64,000 nucleotides of DNA. It comes from Bradyrhizobium sp. WSM1417. Lineage in GTDB: Bacteria > Pseudomonadota > Alphaproteobacteria > Rhizobiales > Xanthobacteraceae. This document shows, piece by piece, positions 51,629 through 60,626 of this stretch. Location of the stretch: contig NZ_KI911783.1 in assembly GCF_000515415.1 (NCBI RefSeq), positions 5,567,831 through 5,631,830 on the forward strand, given 5' to 3'. Numbering within the stretch: position 1 is the first letter of the stretch; every line of letters begins with the position of its first letter. The notes under the pieces were generated by a model, which searched no databases, was not told where the DNA came from, and saw nothing but the letters and a program-made list of their open reading frames with translations. The position numbers were made by a program, and so were the translations under genes.

Positions 51629-51710
51629 CGTCATTGCGAGCGCAGCGAAGCAATCCAGGAATCTTTCCGCGGACGCATTTCTGGATTGCTTCGCTACGCT
51701 CGCAATGACG
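51629..51710. repeat. Extragenic palindrome, CATTGCGAGCGCAGCGAAGC family, copy 2
   Basis: Arms 51629-51658 and 51681-51710 (30 bases each) pair with one mismatch around a 22-base loop. The left arm is identical to that of copy 1 (25918-25947). In a transcript it would be an extremely stable hairpin. Confidence 0.88.
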
Positions 51711-51840
51711 GGAACGACGGGCAGAACCCTAAAGGTGTTTTGCCCGACGGCACAAGCGGTTTCGTTTTATCGAAAAACGTTTCTTCGCGAAAACAACCCC
51801 ATGCACAGTAGAGCGATCGTTGATTTCAAACAGGAAATCC

Positions 51841-51930
51841 TAGGCGGGCGAAGCGAAGCATGCCCACCCTCTTGCTATGCAATCTTGGTGAGATCGTGGG
51901 CACGGCGCTTCTCGCCTCTGCCCACTGTAG
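51841..51930. repeat. Extragenic palindrome, GGGCGAAGCG/GTGGGCACGG family
   Basis: TAGGCGGGCGAAGCGAAGCA (51841-51860) followed by TGCCCACC faces GTGGGCACGGCGCTTCTCGC (51896-51915) and TCTGCCCACTGTA. This resembles the rhizobial repeat family with GGGCAAAGCG...GCGCCTTTGCCCAC. Confidence 0.6.
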
Positions 51931-51982
51931 GAGATCGGGTTTGCGAAAACATAACCACCGATACCATCGTATGGCTTACCGA

Positions 51983-52453
51983 CTAATGCGGCCGAGGAGC
52001 CAAGAGCTTTGAAATCTTTGTCTCGGCCGCTCCAGCACCGAACAGTCCGTCACTGTCCAACCCCTGCAGGTCATCATAATCTGAAAGGAGCTCGGATGCG
52101 CTGCGAAGCGGATCAACGTCCGAGTACCGCACCAACCAAGCCTTCCTCGAGATGGGATCTCGCCTGACAAAGTCGGGGATTGGCCAATCTGCCCGATCCC
52201 AGTTGGGCACCTTGCCGATGATCACCCACCGCCCGTCAATCAGTCCTAGGTCTCCGAAGCGAATTCTCGTTACGGCTTGGTCAGGATGAAGGTGATCGAG
52301 CGTTGCCGACGCTGATGTTTCAAGACGCGGACCGAAAAAATAGCCCAGCAGAACCCTTCCCACGCGGGTCGACCTCGCGACGACTCCACGAGCAAATCCG
52401 CCGTTTCGGAGCGGCACTGCGAACACAGAGCCTTCTTCGTAGGGCAGCTTCAT
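51983..52453 (-). CDS. Imm26-type immunity protein (orphan)
   Basis: This 156-residue cytoplasmic protein opens EEGSVFAVPLRNGGFARGVV, then VLLGYFFGPRL, then GRWVIIGKVPNWDRADWPIP. The VFAVPL-R-G-GFARGVVAR / GYFFG pattern is that of the Imm26 family, which neutralises contact-dependent or type VI/VII toxins. No toxin gene is adjacent. The gene and its flanks are noticeably AT-richer than the rest of the window, suggesting recent acquisition. No good SD lies before the ATG at 52453. Family assignment is by pattern memory. Confidence 0.7.
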   Translation of the reverse strand: MKLPYEEGSVFAVPLRNGGFARGVVARSTRVGRVLLGYFFGPRLETSASATLDHLHPDQAVTRIRFGDLGLIDGRWVIIGKVPNWDRADWPIPDFVRRDPISRKAWLVRYSDVDPLRSASELLSDYDDLQGLDSDGLFGAGAAETKISKLLAPRPH

Positions 52454-52559
52454 CTGCTGTGGATGGTACCGTACGTGACCTAGTTAGATTAGCAGCCCTC
52501 GCTAAAGAAACCTGCTGGGTTACGCTATCGCTAACCACCCTCCCAGACGATGCGCCACC

Positions 52560-55500
52560 CTACTCCGCCGCAATCTGCCTTGGCGCCGGCGGCGGGTTCG
52601 CGAGGTCGGCGGCGAGCTGGGCGTAGCGGGCCTTGGCGTCCGCGACGGCCTTCTCCTTGACCGGACCGTAGCCGCGGATGCGGTCGGGCAACGACAGCAG
52701 CTCCACCGCGGTGTCGATCGTCAGCGGAGACAGCAGGCCGAGCACGGTGGCGACGTCCTTCTCGTAGCCGGCGATCAGGTCGCGTTCGAGCTTGCGGTCG
52801 GCGCTGCGACCGAAGATGTCGAGCGGCGTGCCGCGCAGGAATTTGAATTTTGCCAGCACGCGAAATACCGGAAGCATCCACGGGCCGAACGCGCGCTTCT
52901 TCGGACGGCCGAGCGCATCGACTCCACGGCTGAGGATAGGCGGGGCCAGGTTGAAGTTGAACTTGAAGTCGCCCTCGAACTGGTCGCGGAGCTGTTTTTC
53001 GAACGCGCCATCGGTGTAAAGGCGCGCGACTTCGTATTCGTCCTTGTAGGCCAGCAGCTTGGCGTAGTTGACCGCAACGGCGCGTGTCAGCGCCTCGTCA
53101 TAGCCGCCCTGCCTGGCGGCGTCGCTGACCTGGTCCACCAGCTTCCGGTAGCGCTTGGCCAGCCGGCCGTTCTGATAGGCCGTAAGATGCTTGGCTCGGT
53201 GCTCGATGAGTTCGTCGAGGGTCATGGCGTCCAGGGTCCTGGGCGCGACGGCCTCATCCGTTCCCTTCAGCATGCCGGCAAGGCGCTGGGGGTCGGCGAC
53301 CGCGAGGCGGCCGAGGCGGAAGGCTTCCTTGTTCATCTTGATCGAGACGCCGTTGACCTCGATCGCCTGCTCGATCGCTTCCGCCGACAACGGCAAGAGG
53401 CCCTTCTGATAGGCGTAGCCCATCATCATCATGTTGGTTGCGATGCTGTCGCCGAGCAGCTGCTCGGCCGGCTTGGTGAAGTCGAAGAACACCGAATCCT
53501 TGTGCAGCGCGGTTTCCAGCAACCCGTTCAGCTTGCGGGTCTGGAAGTTGAAATCGCGGTTGAGAACGAAGTCGGCGGTGGGAATGACGTGGCTGTTGAT
53601 GATGCCGCGGGTGCGGCTGCTGTCGCAGAGCGAGATCGTGTCCTTGGCAACCGCGACCACCTCATCGGCTGCGAGCACCACATCGGCCGTACCGGTGACG
53701 ATGCGCGAGCAGGTCACCTCGGCCGGATGATCGGACAGGCGGACGTGGCTCAGCACCGCCCCACCCTTTTGCGCCAGCCCCGACATGTCGAGGATCATCG
53801 AGGCCTTGCCCTCGATATGGGCGGCCATGCCCAGCAGCGCGCCGATGGTCAGCACGCCGGTCCCGCCGACGCCGCCGACCGCGATGTTGTAGGGCTTGTC
53901 CAGGTTGGGGCGCGATGCCGGCTCAGGCAGCGCGCCGATATCGCCGACGCCCGCCGGCGCGCGCTTGCGCATCTTGCCACCGTCGACGGTGACGAAGGAC
54001 GGGCAAAAGCCTTTGACGCAGGAATAATCCTTGTTGCAGGTCGACTGGTTGATGGCGCGCTTGCGGCCGAACTCGGTCTCCAGCGGCTCGACCGAAATGC
54101 AGTTCGATTGCACCGAGCAATCGCCGCAGCCTTCACACACCGCGGGATTGATGAGCACACGGCGCGCCGGATCCTCCATCGTACCGCGCTTGCGGCGGCG
54201 GCGCTTCTCGGCGGCGCAAGTCTGCACGAACACGATCGCGGACGCGCCCTTGACCTTGCGCAGCGTTTTCTGGACCGCGTCGAGCTCGTCACGATGCGCG
54301 GTCTTGACGCCTGGCGCGATCTCATTCGCGGGATAGGCGTCGGGATTTTCCGAGACCAGATAGATCTCGCGGATGCCTTCGCTGTGAAGCTGGAAGGTGA
54401 TCTGCTGCGGCGACAATTCGCCGTCGACATGCTGGCCGCCGGTCATCGCGGTCGCGTCGTTATAGAGGATCTTGTAGGTGATGTTGGCGCCGGAGGCGAT
54501 CGCCTGGCGGATCGCGAGGCTGCCGGAGTGGAAATACGTGCCGTCGCCGAGATTGGCGAACACATGCTCTTCCTTGGTGAAGGGAGCAACGCCGACCCAC
54601 GGCACACCCTCGCCGCCCATGTGCGTGAAGGTCTCGGTCGAGCGATCCATCCAGAGTGCCATGAAGTGGCAACCGATGCCGGCGAAAGCGCGACTGCCTT
54701 CGGGCACCTTGGTCGATGTATTGTGCGGGCAGCCGGAGCAAAAATACGGCGTGCGGGCGACAGGCGCGGTCGCCTGCATTTGCGACGCCTGGCGGCCGTT
54801 GAACCAATCGGCCTTGGCGCGCAGCATCGTTGCAATTTCGGGATTGAGATCAAGTCGAAGCAGACGCTCGGTGAGCGAGCTCGCCAGTGAGGCGACGCTG
54901 AGTTCTTCGGCAAAGGGGAGGAAGCGCTTGTCGTGATCGTCCATCTTGCCGATGATGCGGGGACGGACATCGTCGCGCCAGTTGAACAGTTCCTGCTTCA
55001 CTTGGTTTTCGACGATCTCGCGGCGCTCTTCGATGATGAAGATTTCCTCGAGGCCCACGGCGAATTGCCTGACGCCTTCCGGCTCCAGAGGCCAGGGCAT
55101 GCCGATCTTGTACAATCGAAGTCCGATCTTGGCGGCGACCTCGGGTGTGATACCGAGCTCGCGCAGCGCCTGCCGGATATCCTCGTAGCTCTTGCCGGAC
55201 GCCATGATGCCATAGCGGGCATTCGGCGAGTCCATGGTGATGCGATTGACCTTGTTGGCGCGCGCAAAGGCGATCGCGGCAAAGCCCTTGTAGTCCTGCA
55301 AGCGGCGGTCCTGGGCGAAGCGGTCGTCGGGCCAGCGCAGATTGAGGCCGCCTTCGGGCATCTCGAAATCGGTCGGGATCACGAACGGCGTCATCTCGTC
55401 GGTGAGATCGATCTCGGCGGTGGTCTCCACGGTCTCCGTGATCACCTTCATGCCGACCCAGCAGCCCGAGTAGCGCGACATCGCGATACCGAGAAGACCC

Positions 55501-56051
55501 ATCTCGATCATCTCGTGGACGCTCGAGGGGTAGAGATAGGGCATCAGCGCCGACATGAAGGCGTGGTCGGACTGATGCGGGACGGTGGAGGATTTTGCGC
55601 CGTGGTCGTCGCCGGCGAGACACAAGACGCCGCCGTTCTTGGCGGAGCCCGCGGCATTGCCGTGGCGGAAGACGTCGCCGCAGCGGTCGACGCCGGGGCC
55701 CTTGCCGTACCAGATGCCGACCACGCCGTCATACTTGGCGCCGGGCGAGAGGTTGAGCTGCTGCGAGCCCCAGACCGCGGTCGCGGCCAGGTCCTCGTTC
55801 ACGCCGGGCTGGAACTTGATATTGTACTGCTCGAGATGTTTTCGCGCGGCGAAGAGCTGCTGGTCATAGCCGCCGAGCGGTGAGCCGCGATAGCCGGAGA
55901 TGAAGCCCGCGGTGTTCAGCCCCGCGGCACGGTCGCGCCGGATCTGGGCCATCGGAAGGCGGACCAGGGCCTGAATGCCCGTCGTGAAAATATGTCCGGT
56001 GTCCTGGGTGTATTTCTGATCGAGACTGATCGGACCCTGGTTGATGCCCAT
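52560..56051 (-). CDS. Indolepyruvate ferredoxin oxidoreductase (fused IorA-IorB type)
   Basis: This 1163-residue enzyme joins all modules in one chain. They are an N-terminal pyrimidine-binding-like domain (FISGYRGSPLGGYDQQ), a TPP-binding region (YFCSGCPHNTSTKVPEGSRA, then GGEGVPWVGVAPF), a ferredoxin-like cluster region (NPAVCEGCGDCSVQSNC, then CNKDYSCVKGFCPS) and a C-terminal gamma domain (VGGVGGTGVLTIGALLGMAA). It oxidatively decarboxylates arylpyruvates (indolepyruvate, phenylpyruvate) to acyl-CoA with ferredoxin as acceptor in aromatic amino acid breakdown. GAGG precedes ATG 56051. The gene stands alone on the minus strand. Confidence 0.93.
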   Translation of the reverse strand: MGINQGPISLDQKYTQDTGHIFTTGIQALVRLPMAQIRRDRAAGLNTAGFISGYRGSPLGGYDQQLFAARKHLEQYNIKFQPGVNEDLAATAVWGSQQLNLSPGAKYDGVVGIWYGKGPGVDRCGDVFRHGNAAGSAKNGGVLCLAGDDHGAKSSTVPHQSDHAFMSALMPYLYPSSVHEMIEMGLLGIAMSRYSGCWVGMKVITETVETTAEIDLTDEMTPFVIPTDFEMPEGGLNLRWPDDRFAQDRRLQDYKGFAAIAFARANKVNRITMDSPNARYGIMASGKSYEDIRQALRELGITPEVAAKIGLRLYKIGMPWPLEPEGVRQFAVGLEEIFIIEERREIVENQVKQELFNWRDDVRPRIIGKMDDHDKRFLPFAEELSVASLASSLTERLLRLDLNPEIATMLRAKADWFNGRQASQMQATAPVARTPYFCSGCPHNTSTKVPEGSRAFAGIGCHFMALWMDRSTETFTHMGGEGVPWVGVAPFTKEEHVFANLGDGTYFHSGSLAIRQAIASGANITYKILYNDATAMTGGQHVDGELSPQQITFQLHSEGIREIYLVSENPDAYPANEIAPGVKTAHRDELDAVQKTLRKVKGASAIVFVQTCAAEKRRRRKRGTMEDPARRVLINPAVCEGCGDCSVQSNCISVEPLETEFGRKRAINQSTCNKDYSCVKGFCPSFVTVDGGKMRKRAPAGVGDIGALPEPASRPNLDKPYNIAVGGVGGTGVLTIGALLGMAAHIEGKASMILDMSGLAQKGGAVLSHVRLSDHPAEVTCSRIVTGTADVVLAADEVVAVAKDTISLCDSSRTRGIINSHVIPTADFVLNRDFNFQTRKLNGLLETALHKDSVFFDFTKPAEQLLGDSIATNMMMMGYAYQKGLLPLSAEAIEQAIEVNGVSIKMNKEAFRLGRLAVADPQRLAGMLKGTDEAVAPRTLDAMTLDELIEHRAKHLTAYQNGRLAKRYRKLVDQVSDAARQGGYDEALTRAVAVNYAKLLAYKDEYEVARLYTDGAFEKQLRDQFEGDFKFNFNLAPPILSRGVDALGRPKKRAFGPWMLPVFRVLAKFKFLRGTPLDIFGRSADRKLERDLIAGYEKDVATVLGLLSPLTIDTAVELLSLPDRIRGYGPVKEKAVADAKARYAQLAADLANPPPAPRQIAAE

Positions 56052-56331
56052 TATGTCCTCTTCCGCCCTTTTGAGCGCTTGGCTGCTTAAGCCGTTGCCT
56101 GCCCGTGGTTTTTAGCTAGGGCGCGCCGACTATTTCCGCCACTCTATGTCGGATATTTCACGCTCCGCATCACAATTCTGGAGCAAAGGCAGCGGCGGGT
56201 AAAAATCGCAATTTCGTGGCTGCATTGGCATCCGCGATTTTCATTTTGTGTCACCATACCCCCGCCGTCGCGCAACGAATTGACGCCCGATCATCCCGGA
56301 CGGCGTCGATGGGTCGCAGGAGAGGCTTTCG

Positions 56332-57558
56332 ATGCGGACGATTCTGGCTGGCCTGGCTCTCGTGGCTCTGGCGTTGTGCAGTGCGGTTGCGAACGCGGCC
56401 GTCGCTGCCGAGCCGTCACCGGAGCTGATCGCCACCGGCAAGGCGCTGGTGGAGGCCGGCGACTGTGCCGGCTGCCACACCGCCGATCCGGCCAAACCGT
56501 TCGCGGGCGGAAAGCGCATCGACACACCGTTCGGCGCGATCTACGCGCCAAACCTGACGCCGGACCGCGACACCGGCATCGGCGCCTGGACCGACGCCGA
56601 CTTCACCCGCGCCGTACGCACCGGCGTCGCGCCCGACGGCTCCAATTATTACCCGGCGTTCCCCTACCCCTATTTCACGCGAATGACGAAGGACGACACG
56701 CTGGCGATCCGGGCTTATCTCGGAACGCTCGCGGCCGTCACGAGCCGCAACAAGCCGCCGGAACTGCGCTGGCCGTTTAGCTATCGCGGCCTGATGCGGA
56801 TCTGGAACACGATGTATTTCAAGCCGGGCCTGTTCGAGCCGGACCAGGGCCAGAGCGCGGCGTGGAATCGGGGCGGTTATCTCGTCACCGGGCTCGGTCA
56901 TTGCGGCGCCTGCCATACGCCGAAGAACTATTTTGGCGCGGACAAGCAGGCGCAGGCCCTCGCGGGCAACGAGGTCGGCGGCTGGTACGCGCCACGGCTC
57001 GATGGCGCCGCCCGCACCGGGCTGAAATCGTGGAGTGTCGAGGACGTCACCGAATATCTTCAGAGCGGGCGCAACGCCAGGAGCCATGCCAGCGGGCTGA
57101 TGGCGGAGGTGGTCGTCAACTCGACCTCGAAGATGAGCGATGCCGACGTGCGCGCGATCGCGGTTTACCTGAAGAACCTGCCGCCCGCGCGGCGTGAGAC
57201 GATCGTGACGCCGCCTGACGATGCCGAGATGAAAGCCGGCCAGGCCGTCTACGCCAAGCTCTGCATCGCCTGCCATGAGGCCGACGGAACAGGCGCACCG
57301 CGCATCTATCCGCCGCTGCCCGCCAACGCGCTGCTGCAATCGGTCAATCCGTCCTCGACCTTGCGCATCATCCTCGACGGCGCCCACACCGTGACCACGC
57401 CCCGCGCACCGAACACCGGGGAGATGCCGGCCTATTCCAACCGGCTGTCCGACGAAGAGGTCGCGGCGGTGACGAACTACATCCGCAATTCCTGGGGCAA
57501 TGCCGCGCCGCTGGTGACGCCGGCGCAAGTGGCGAGGGCGCGGAAGCAGGAGCCGTAG
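56332..57558 (+). CDS. Tri-haem cytochrome c, alcohol/sugar dehydrogenase subunit type
   Basis: This 408-residue exported cytochrome has a signal peptide (MRTILAGLALVALALCSAVA) and three haem motifs: CAGCH at 45-49, CGACH at 191-195 and CIACH at 311-315. Axial Met candidates lie downstream of each. The size and spacing match the cytochrome subunits of membrane-bound alcohol, gluconate or sorbitol dehydrogenases that pass electrons to ubiquinone or oxidase. No flavin- or PQQ-dependent partner gene is adjacent, so its electron donor is unknown. It stops one base before the convergent TRIC gene. Confidence 0.9.
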   Translation: MRTILAGLALVALALCSAVANAAVAAEPSPELIATGKALVEAGDCAGCHTADPAKPFAGGKRIDTPFGAIYAPNLTPDRDTGIGAWTDADFTRAVRTGVAPDGSNYYPAFPYPYFTRMTKDDTLAIRAYLGTLAAVTSRNKPPELRWPFSYRGLMRIWNTMYFKPGLFEPDQGQSAAWNRGGYLVTGLGHCGACHTPKNYFGADKQAQALAGNEVGGWYAPRLDGAARTGLKSWSVEDVTEYLQSGRNARSHASGLMAEVVVNSTSKMSDADVRAIAVYLKNLPPARRETIVTPPDDAEMKAGQAVYAKLCIACHEADGTGAPRIYPPLPANALLQSVNPSSTLRIILDGAHTVTTPRAPNTGEMPAYSNRLSDEEVAAVTNYIRNSWGNAAPLVTPAQVARARKQEP

Positions 57559-57559
57559 C

Positions 57560-58210
57560 TCAAGGCTCCCGCCCCTCCTCTTCCGTGAACACGAATTTCG
57601 GCATTTCCCATTTGTAGCGCACCGCCAGCAGGCGAAAGCTGATGCCGAGGGCGAACGTCAAGATGGTCCAGAGCTCGGCGTTCAGCTTGAGACCGAACGC
57701 GGTGGCATAGAACAGTCCCGTTACCACCGAGACGCTGGCATAGAGCTCGGAGCGAAACAGCAGCGGCACGTCGTTGCAGAGCACGTCCCGCAAGACGCCG
57801 CCGGCGCAACCGGTCACCATGCCGGAGACGATGACGATCGGCAGCGTGGCATCCATCTGCCAGGCGATGTCGCAGCCGGTCATGGTGAAGACGACGAGGC
57901 CGATGGCATCGAGCACGATGAAGGCCAGCTTCAGCCGGTGCACCAGCCGCGCCATCAGGATGGTCAGGAAGGCGGCGCCGCCGGCCAGCGCGAGGTAGAT
58001 GGGGTTTTGCACCCAGGCCAGCGGATAATGCCCCAGGAAGAGATCGCGCAAGGTGCCGCCCCCGAGCGCCGTGATGCAGCCGAGGAAGCAGACGCCGAGC
58101 CAGTCCATGCTGCGGCGACCGGCAGCGAGCGCGGCGGTCATGCCTTGCGCCGCGACCGCGACCAGCGACAACAGATGCAGCACGCTATCGCTCGGCGGCA
58201 AGCTCCACAT
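57560..58210 (-). CDS. TRIC-family (UPF0126) cation channel protein
   Basis: This 216-residue protein has six to seven TM helices in two UPF0126 repeats, each with a GG-x-x-RD motif: GGGTLRDLFLGHYPLAWVQN (first) and GGVLRDVLCNDVPLLFRSEL (second). These pore helices define bacterial trimeric intracellular cation channels, which conduct K+ or Na+. The C-terminal RYKWEMPKFVF tail is cytoplasmic. Physiological role is unclear. Confidence 0.92.
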   Translation of the reverse strand: MWSLPPSDSVLHLLSLVAVAAQGMTAALAAGRRSMDWLGVCFLGCITALGGGTLRDLFLGHYPLAWVQNPIYLALAGGAAFLTILMARLVHRLKLAFIVLDAIGLVVFTMTGCDIAWQMDATLPIVIVSGMVTGCAGGVLRDVLCNDVPLLFRSELYASVSVVTGLFYATAFGLKLNAELWTILTFALGISFRLLAVRYKWEMPKFVFTEEEGREP

Positions 58211-58374
58211 CGCTTTGTTCCCTTCCGTCAGCGGAGCTTACGCTTCAGGTTCCCCAACGAACAGGTTCCCGATTCCCGCCGCGGGCGCAACATACGACGA
58301 AAGCAGTAAGGAGGGCGGAACAGAAGCTCGCATCTATGGGTTGTCCCGCCGCAATAATCGAGGAGAACCAATCG

Positions 58375-58767
58375 ATGGCTGACGACCGTTTTACCAACGA
58401 TCCGTACCGCCCGAATCTCGCCGATGATGAGTATCGCAATGCGGCGCGACGGGATGCCCAGCTTCAGGTCGACCCGGAGCTTGGCGAAGGCCCCGCCTCC
58501 AGCGGCAAAGTAGCCCTGTTCGCAGTGGCAATCGCCTTGGTGCTGGGTGCCGTGTTCTACGGCCTGAACAACACCGGCACCAGCAACCAAGCTAGCACCA
58601 CGCCGGCGACGCAGACAGCGCAGCAGGCGCCGGCCACCAATCCGGCCGCACCTCCCGGCATGCGCGACGTGACGCCGCGCACCAACACCGGACCTGGCGT
58701 GACCACGGGCGCCGCGCCGAGCAAGCCGACCCCGGATACGCCGGCACCGGCTGACGGCGCGAAGTAA
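58375..58767 (+). CDS. Single-pass membrane hypothetical protein
   Basis: The 130-residue protein has an N-terminal soluble part (FTNDPYRPNLADDEYRNAAR), a TM at about residues 44-62 (VALFAVAIALVLGAVFYGLN) and a disordered Thr/Pro/Ala-rich outer tail. No domain is recognised. CGAGGAG precedes the ATG at 58375, and a strong hairpin follows the stop. Confidence 0.75.
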   Translation: MADDRFTNDPYRPNLADDEYRNAARRDAQLQVDPELGEGPASSGKVALFAVAIALVLGAVFYGLNNTGTSNQASTTPATQTAQQAPATNPAAPPGMRDVTPRTNTGPGVTTGAAPSKPTPDTPAPADGAK

Positions 58768-58788
58768 CGATTTGCAACAATATGCGAC

Positions 58789-58815
58789 AGCGGCGGGATT
58801 TCAGATCCCGCCGCT
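58789..58815. terminator. Terminator between convergent genes
   Basis: AGCGGCGGGAT (58789-58799) pairs perfectly with ATCCCGCCGCT (58805-58815) around a five-base loop, followed by TTCGTCT. Confidence 0.85.
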
Positions 58816-58826
58816 TTCGTCTGTCT

Positions 58827-59636
58827 CTAGCTGAACATCTTGTTGAGTTCGCCCCCGGGATAGCCGCTGCCCAGCTCGGTGAACGTCCCCTTCTCCGCCA
58901 TTTCCTTCGCGGCGCGCATGAAGCCACCCCAGGCGGCGCGCGCGAGTGAACCGCCGACGCTGATCCGGCGCACGCCAAGATCGGCAGCTTCCTGCAATGA
59001 CAGCCCGGAGCCGCCGATCAACAGGTTGAACGGCTTGGGTGCGACAGCCTTCACCACCGCGGCGATGTCCTCGCGGCTCTTCAAGCCCGGCGCGTAGAGA
59101 CAATCGGCGCCCGCATCGGCGTAAGCGGTGAGCCGGTCGATCACGAGCTTGAGGTCGGTCACGCCCCACAGATAAGCCTCGCAGCGACCGACCAACAGCG
59201 CGCCGCTATCGCCGATCGCCTTGCGCGACGCCTTGATGCGCTCGACTGCGAGCGCGCGCTCGTAGATCGGATTGTCCTTGTCGCCGGTGGAATCCTCGAT
59301 CGACAGGCCGGCAACGCCGGTGCGCACACAGCGCTCGACATTGTCCGCGACCTTGTCCGGCTCGACCGCAAAGCCGCCCTCGAAATCCGCGTTCACGGGG
59401 ATGTCGACCGACGTGCTCAATGCTGCCAGATGCTGACAGACGTCCTCGACGGAGACATGGTTGTCGGCCTTGCCGATGGTCCAGGCAAAGCCCGCACTCG
59501 ACGACGCGAGTGCCTTGAAACCGAGATGCTGCAACGCTTTCGCGCTGCCGACGTCGACCGGATTGGGCAGGATGAAGCAGCCGCTCTCGTGCAGCTTCCT
59601 GAAGGTCGCCCGCTTGTCAGCAGTTGTCACATGCAT
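58827..59636 (-). CDS. PEP mutase/isocitrate lyase-family protein
   Basis: The 269-residue TIM-barrel protein shows LPNPVDVGSAKALQHLGFKA at the N terminus, ADFEGGF (metal-site Asp and neighbours) near residue 84, GLSIEDSTG near 113 and a VGRCEAYLWG segment near 146. It belongs to the broad isocitrate lyase/phosphonomutase superfamily (carboxyvinyl-carboxyphosphonate mutase-like). The catalytic Cys loop of isocitrate lyase (KKCGH) is absent, so lyase activity on isocitrate is unlikely. Probable C-C or P-C lyase or oxaloacetate-type decarboxylase; substrate unknown. Confidence 0.85.
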   Translation of the reverse strand: MHVTTADKRATFRKLHESGCFILPNPVDVGSAKALQHLGFKALASSSAGFAWTIGKADNHVSVEDVCQHLAALSTSVDIPVNADFEGGFAVEPDKVADNVERCVRTGVAGLSIEDSTGDKDNPIYERALAVERIKASRKAIGDSGALLVGRCEAYLWGVTDLKLVIDRLTAYADAGADCLYAPGLKSREDIAAVVKAVAPKPFNLLIGGSGLSLQEAADLGVRRISVGGSLARAAWGGFMRAAKEMAEKGTFTELGSGYPGGELNKMFS

Positions 59637-59687
59637 GTTTCTCTCCTTTGTGGGCCGCGCAGAGATGGGGACGTGCCGTCGCGCGCG

Positions 59688-60038
59688 CTAGTGCGCGTCG
59701 TGTACCGCGCGACTGTCCTTCGGCGCCTGCTCGCGATCATTCATGCTGTAGTCGCGGATGACGCTGGCGATCCGCAGATGATAATCGGCGAAGATTTTTG
59801 CGCGGCCCTTCGCCTGGGTGCGGCGGTGCTCCATCGTGTTGCGCCAGGCTTGCACGGCCGCCTCGTCCCGCCAGAACGACACCGACAAGATCTTGCCCTT
59901 GTCGGTCAGGCTCTCGAAACGCTCGACCGAGATGAAGCCGTCGATGGTTTGCAGGATCGGCTTGAGGTCGGCCGCGAGGTCGAAATAATCCTGGCGGTGT
60001 TCCGGCTTCGGCCAGACCTCGAAGATCACGGCGATCAT
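59688..60038 (-). CDS. Antibiotic biosynthesis monooxygenase (ABM)-type protein
   Basis: This 116-residue ferredoxin-like dimeric barrel protein reads MIAVIFEVWPKPEHRQDYFD, then FISVERFESLTDKGKILSVS and FWRDEAAVQAWRNTMEHRRT. ABM proteins act as cofactor-free monooxygenases or small-molecule scavengers. AAGGAGAGAC precedes ATG 60038. It lies directly downstream of the NIPSNAP gene (37 bases) on the same strand, and both are divergent from an ArsR-type regulator. Confidence 0.87.
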   Translation of the reverse strand: MIAVIFEVWPKPEHRQDYFDLAADLKPILQTIDGFISVERFESLTDKGKILSVSFWRDEAAVQAWRNTMEHRRTQAKGRAKIFADYHLRIASVIRDYSMNDREQAPKDSRAVHDAH

Positions 60039-60075
60039 GGGCGTCTCTCCTTGAGTTGATGGCCTACGATACCAC

Positions 60076-60384
60076 TTACAAAACCACTTGGCGCAGAAAC
60101 GTGCGCTCTTCCGCGAGGATGAATTTGTGCTCCTCGGCGAAGTGGAAGTTCGCCATGCCTTCCGTATCCTGACGCAGCCGGGCGCGATAGGCCTCATACG
60201 CAGCCAGACTCTCGAAGGTGATCAGCGCAAACGCGATGTTGTTGGTGCCCTCGTGCGGCATGAAATAGCCGATCAGATCGCCGCCGCATTTCGGGATGAT
60301 GGTGAGCCAGCGCTTCGAGTATTCCTCGAACTGCGCGCGCTTGAACGGATCGAGCTGGTAGCGGATGAAGACGGTGACGGACAT
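60076..60384 (-). CDS. NIPSNAP-family protein
   Basis: This 102-residue protein has the NIPSNAP signature: [40 protein letters not shown], and [20 protein letters not shown]. The fold is the same dimeric barrel as the ABM protein that follows, and the two likely work together or bind similar small molecules. It is divergent from the ArsR-type gene, with a palindromic repeat in between. Confidence 0.88.
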   Translation of the reverse strand: MSVTVFIRYQLDPFKRAQFEEYSKRWLTIIPKCGGDLIGYFMPHEGTNNIAFALITFESLAAYEAYRARLRQDTEGMANFHFAEEHKFILAEERTFLRQVVL

Positions 60385-60418
60385 CTAAGTTTCCTCTTCC
60401 TTGTTTGCGCGAGCGAAG

Positions 60419-60533
60419 CGCCAGCTCCTCATCCTGAGGAGCTGGCGCAGCAAGCGTCTCGAAGGATGAAGGCCCCGCCGGTGGCCTCGCCCTTCGAGAC
60501 GCGCGCAAGAGCGCGCTCCTCAGGTGAGGATCG
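60419..60533. repeat. Extragenic palindromic repeat (GCGTCTCGAAGGATGAAGG type)
   Basis: CCAGCTCCTCATCCTGAGGA and its mirror GCTGG form a small hairpin at 60421-60445. GCGTCTCGAAGGATGAAGGC faces GGCCTCGCCCTTCGAGACGC (60453-60502), and CTCCTCAGGTGAGGA follows. It lies in the divergent promoter region between NIPSNAP and ArsR genes, and resembles the degenerate copy at 11661. Confidence 0.7.
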
Positions 60534-60626
60534 AGATTTCAGTTTTGCTACGCCGTTCGCTCGCAATGACGAGCAACCCCACGCTACGCGCTTGCCCCAC
60601 CGCAATGCTTCGGCTATCATCGAAGC

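Larger units (their letters stand above)
51481..51982. other. Intergenic region of about 0.5 kb containing two palindromic repeats
   Basis: It carries the hairpin at 51629-51710 and the element at 51841-51930. From about 51720 the base composition becomes more AT-rich than its surroundings, leading into the Imm26-like gene. I see no gene here. Confidence 0.55.

Noticed and set aside
53187..54890. 567-codon plus-strand frame opposite the indolepyruvate oxidoreductase
   Set aside because: The minus-strand gene has TPP and iron-sulfur motifs throughout; the opposite frame has none.
58827..59636. Isocitrate lyase
   Set aside because: Too short and lacks the KKCGH active-site loop; superfamily member only.
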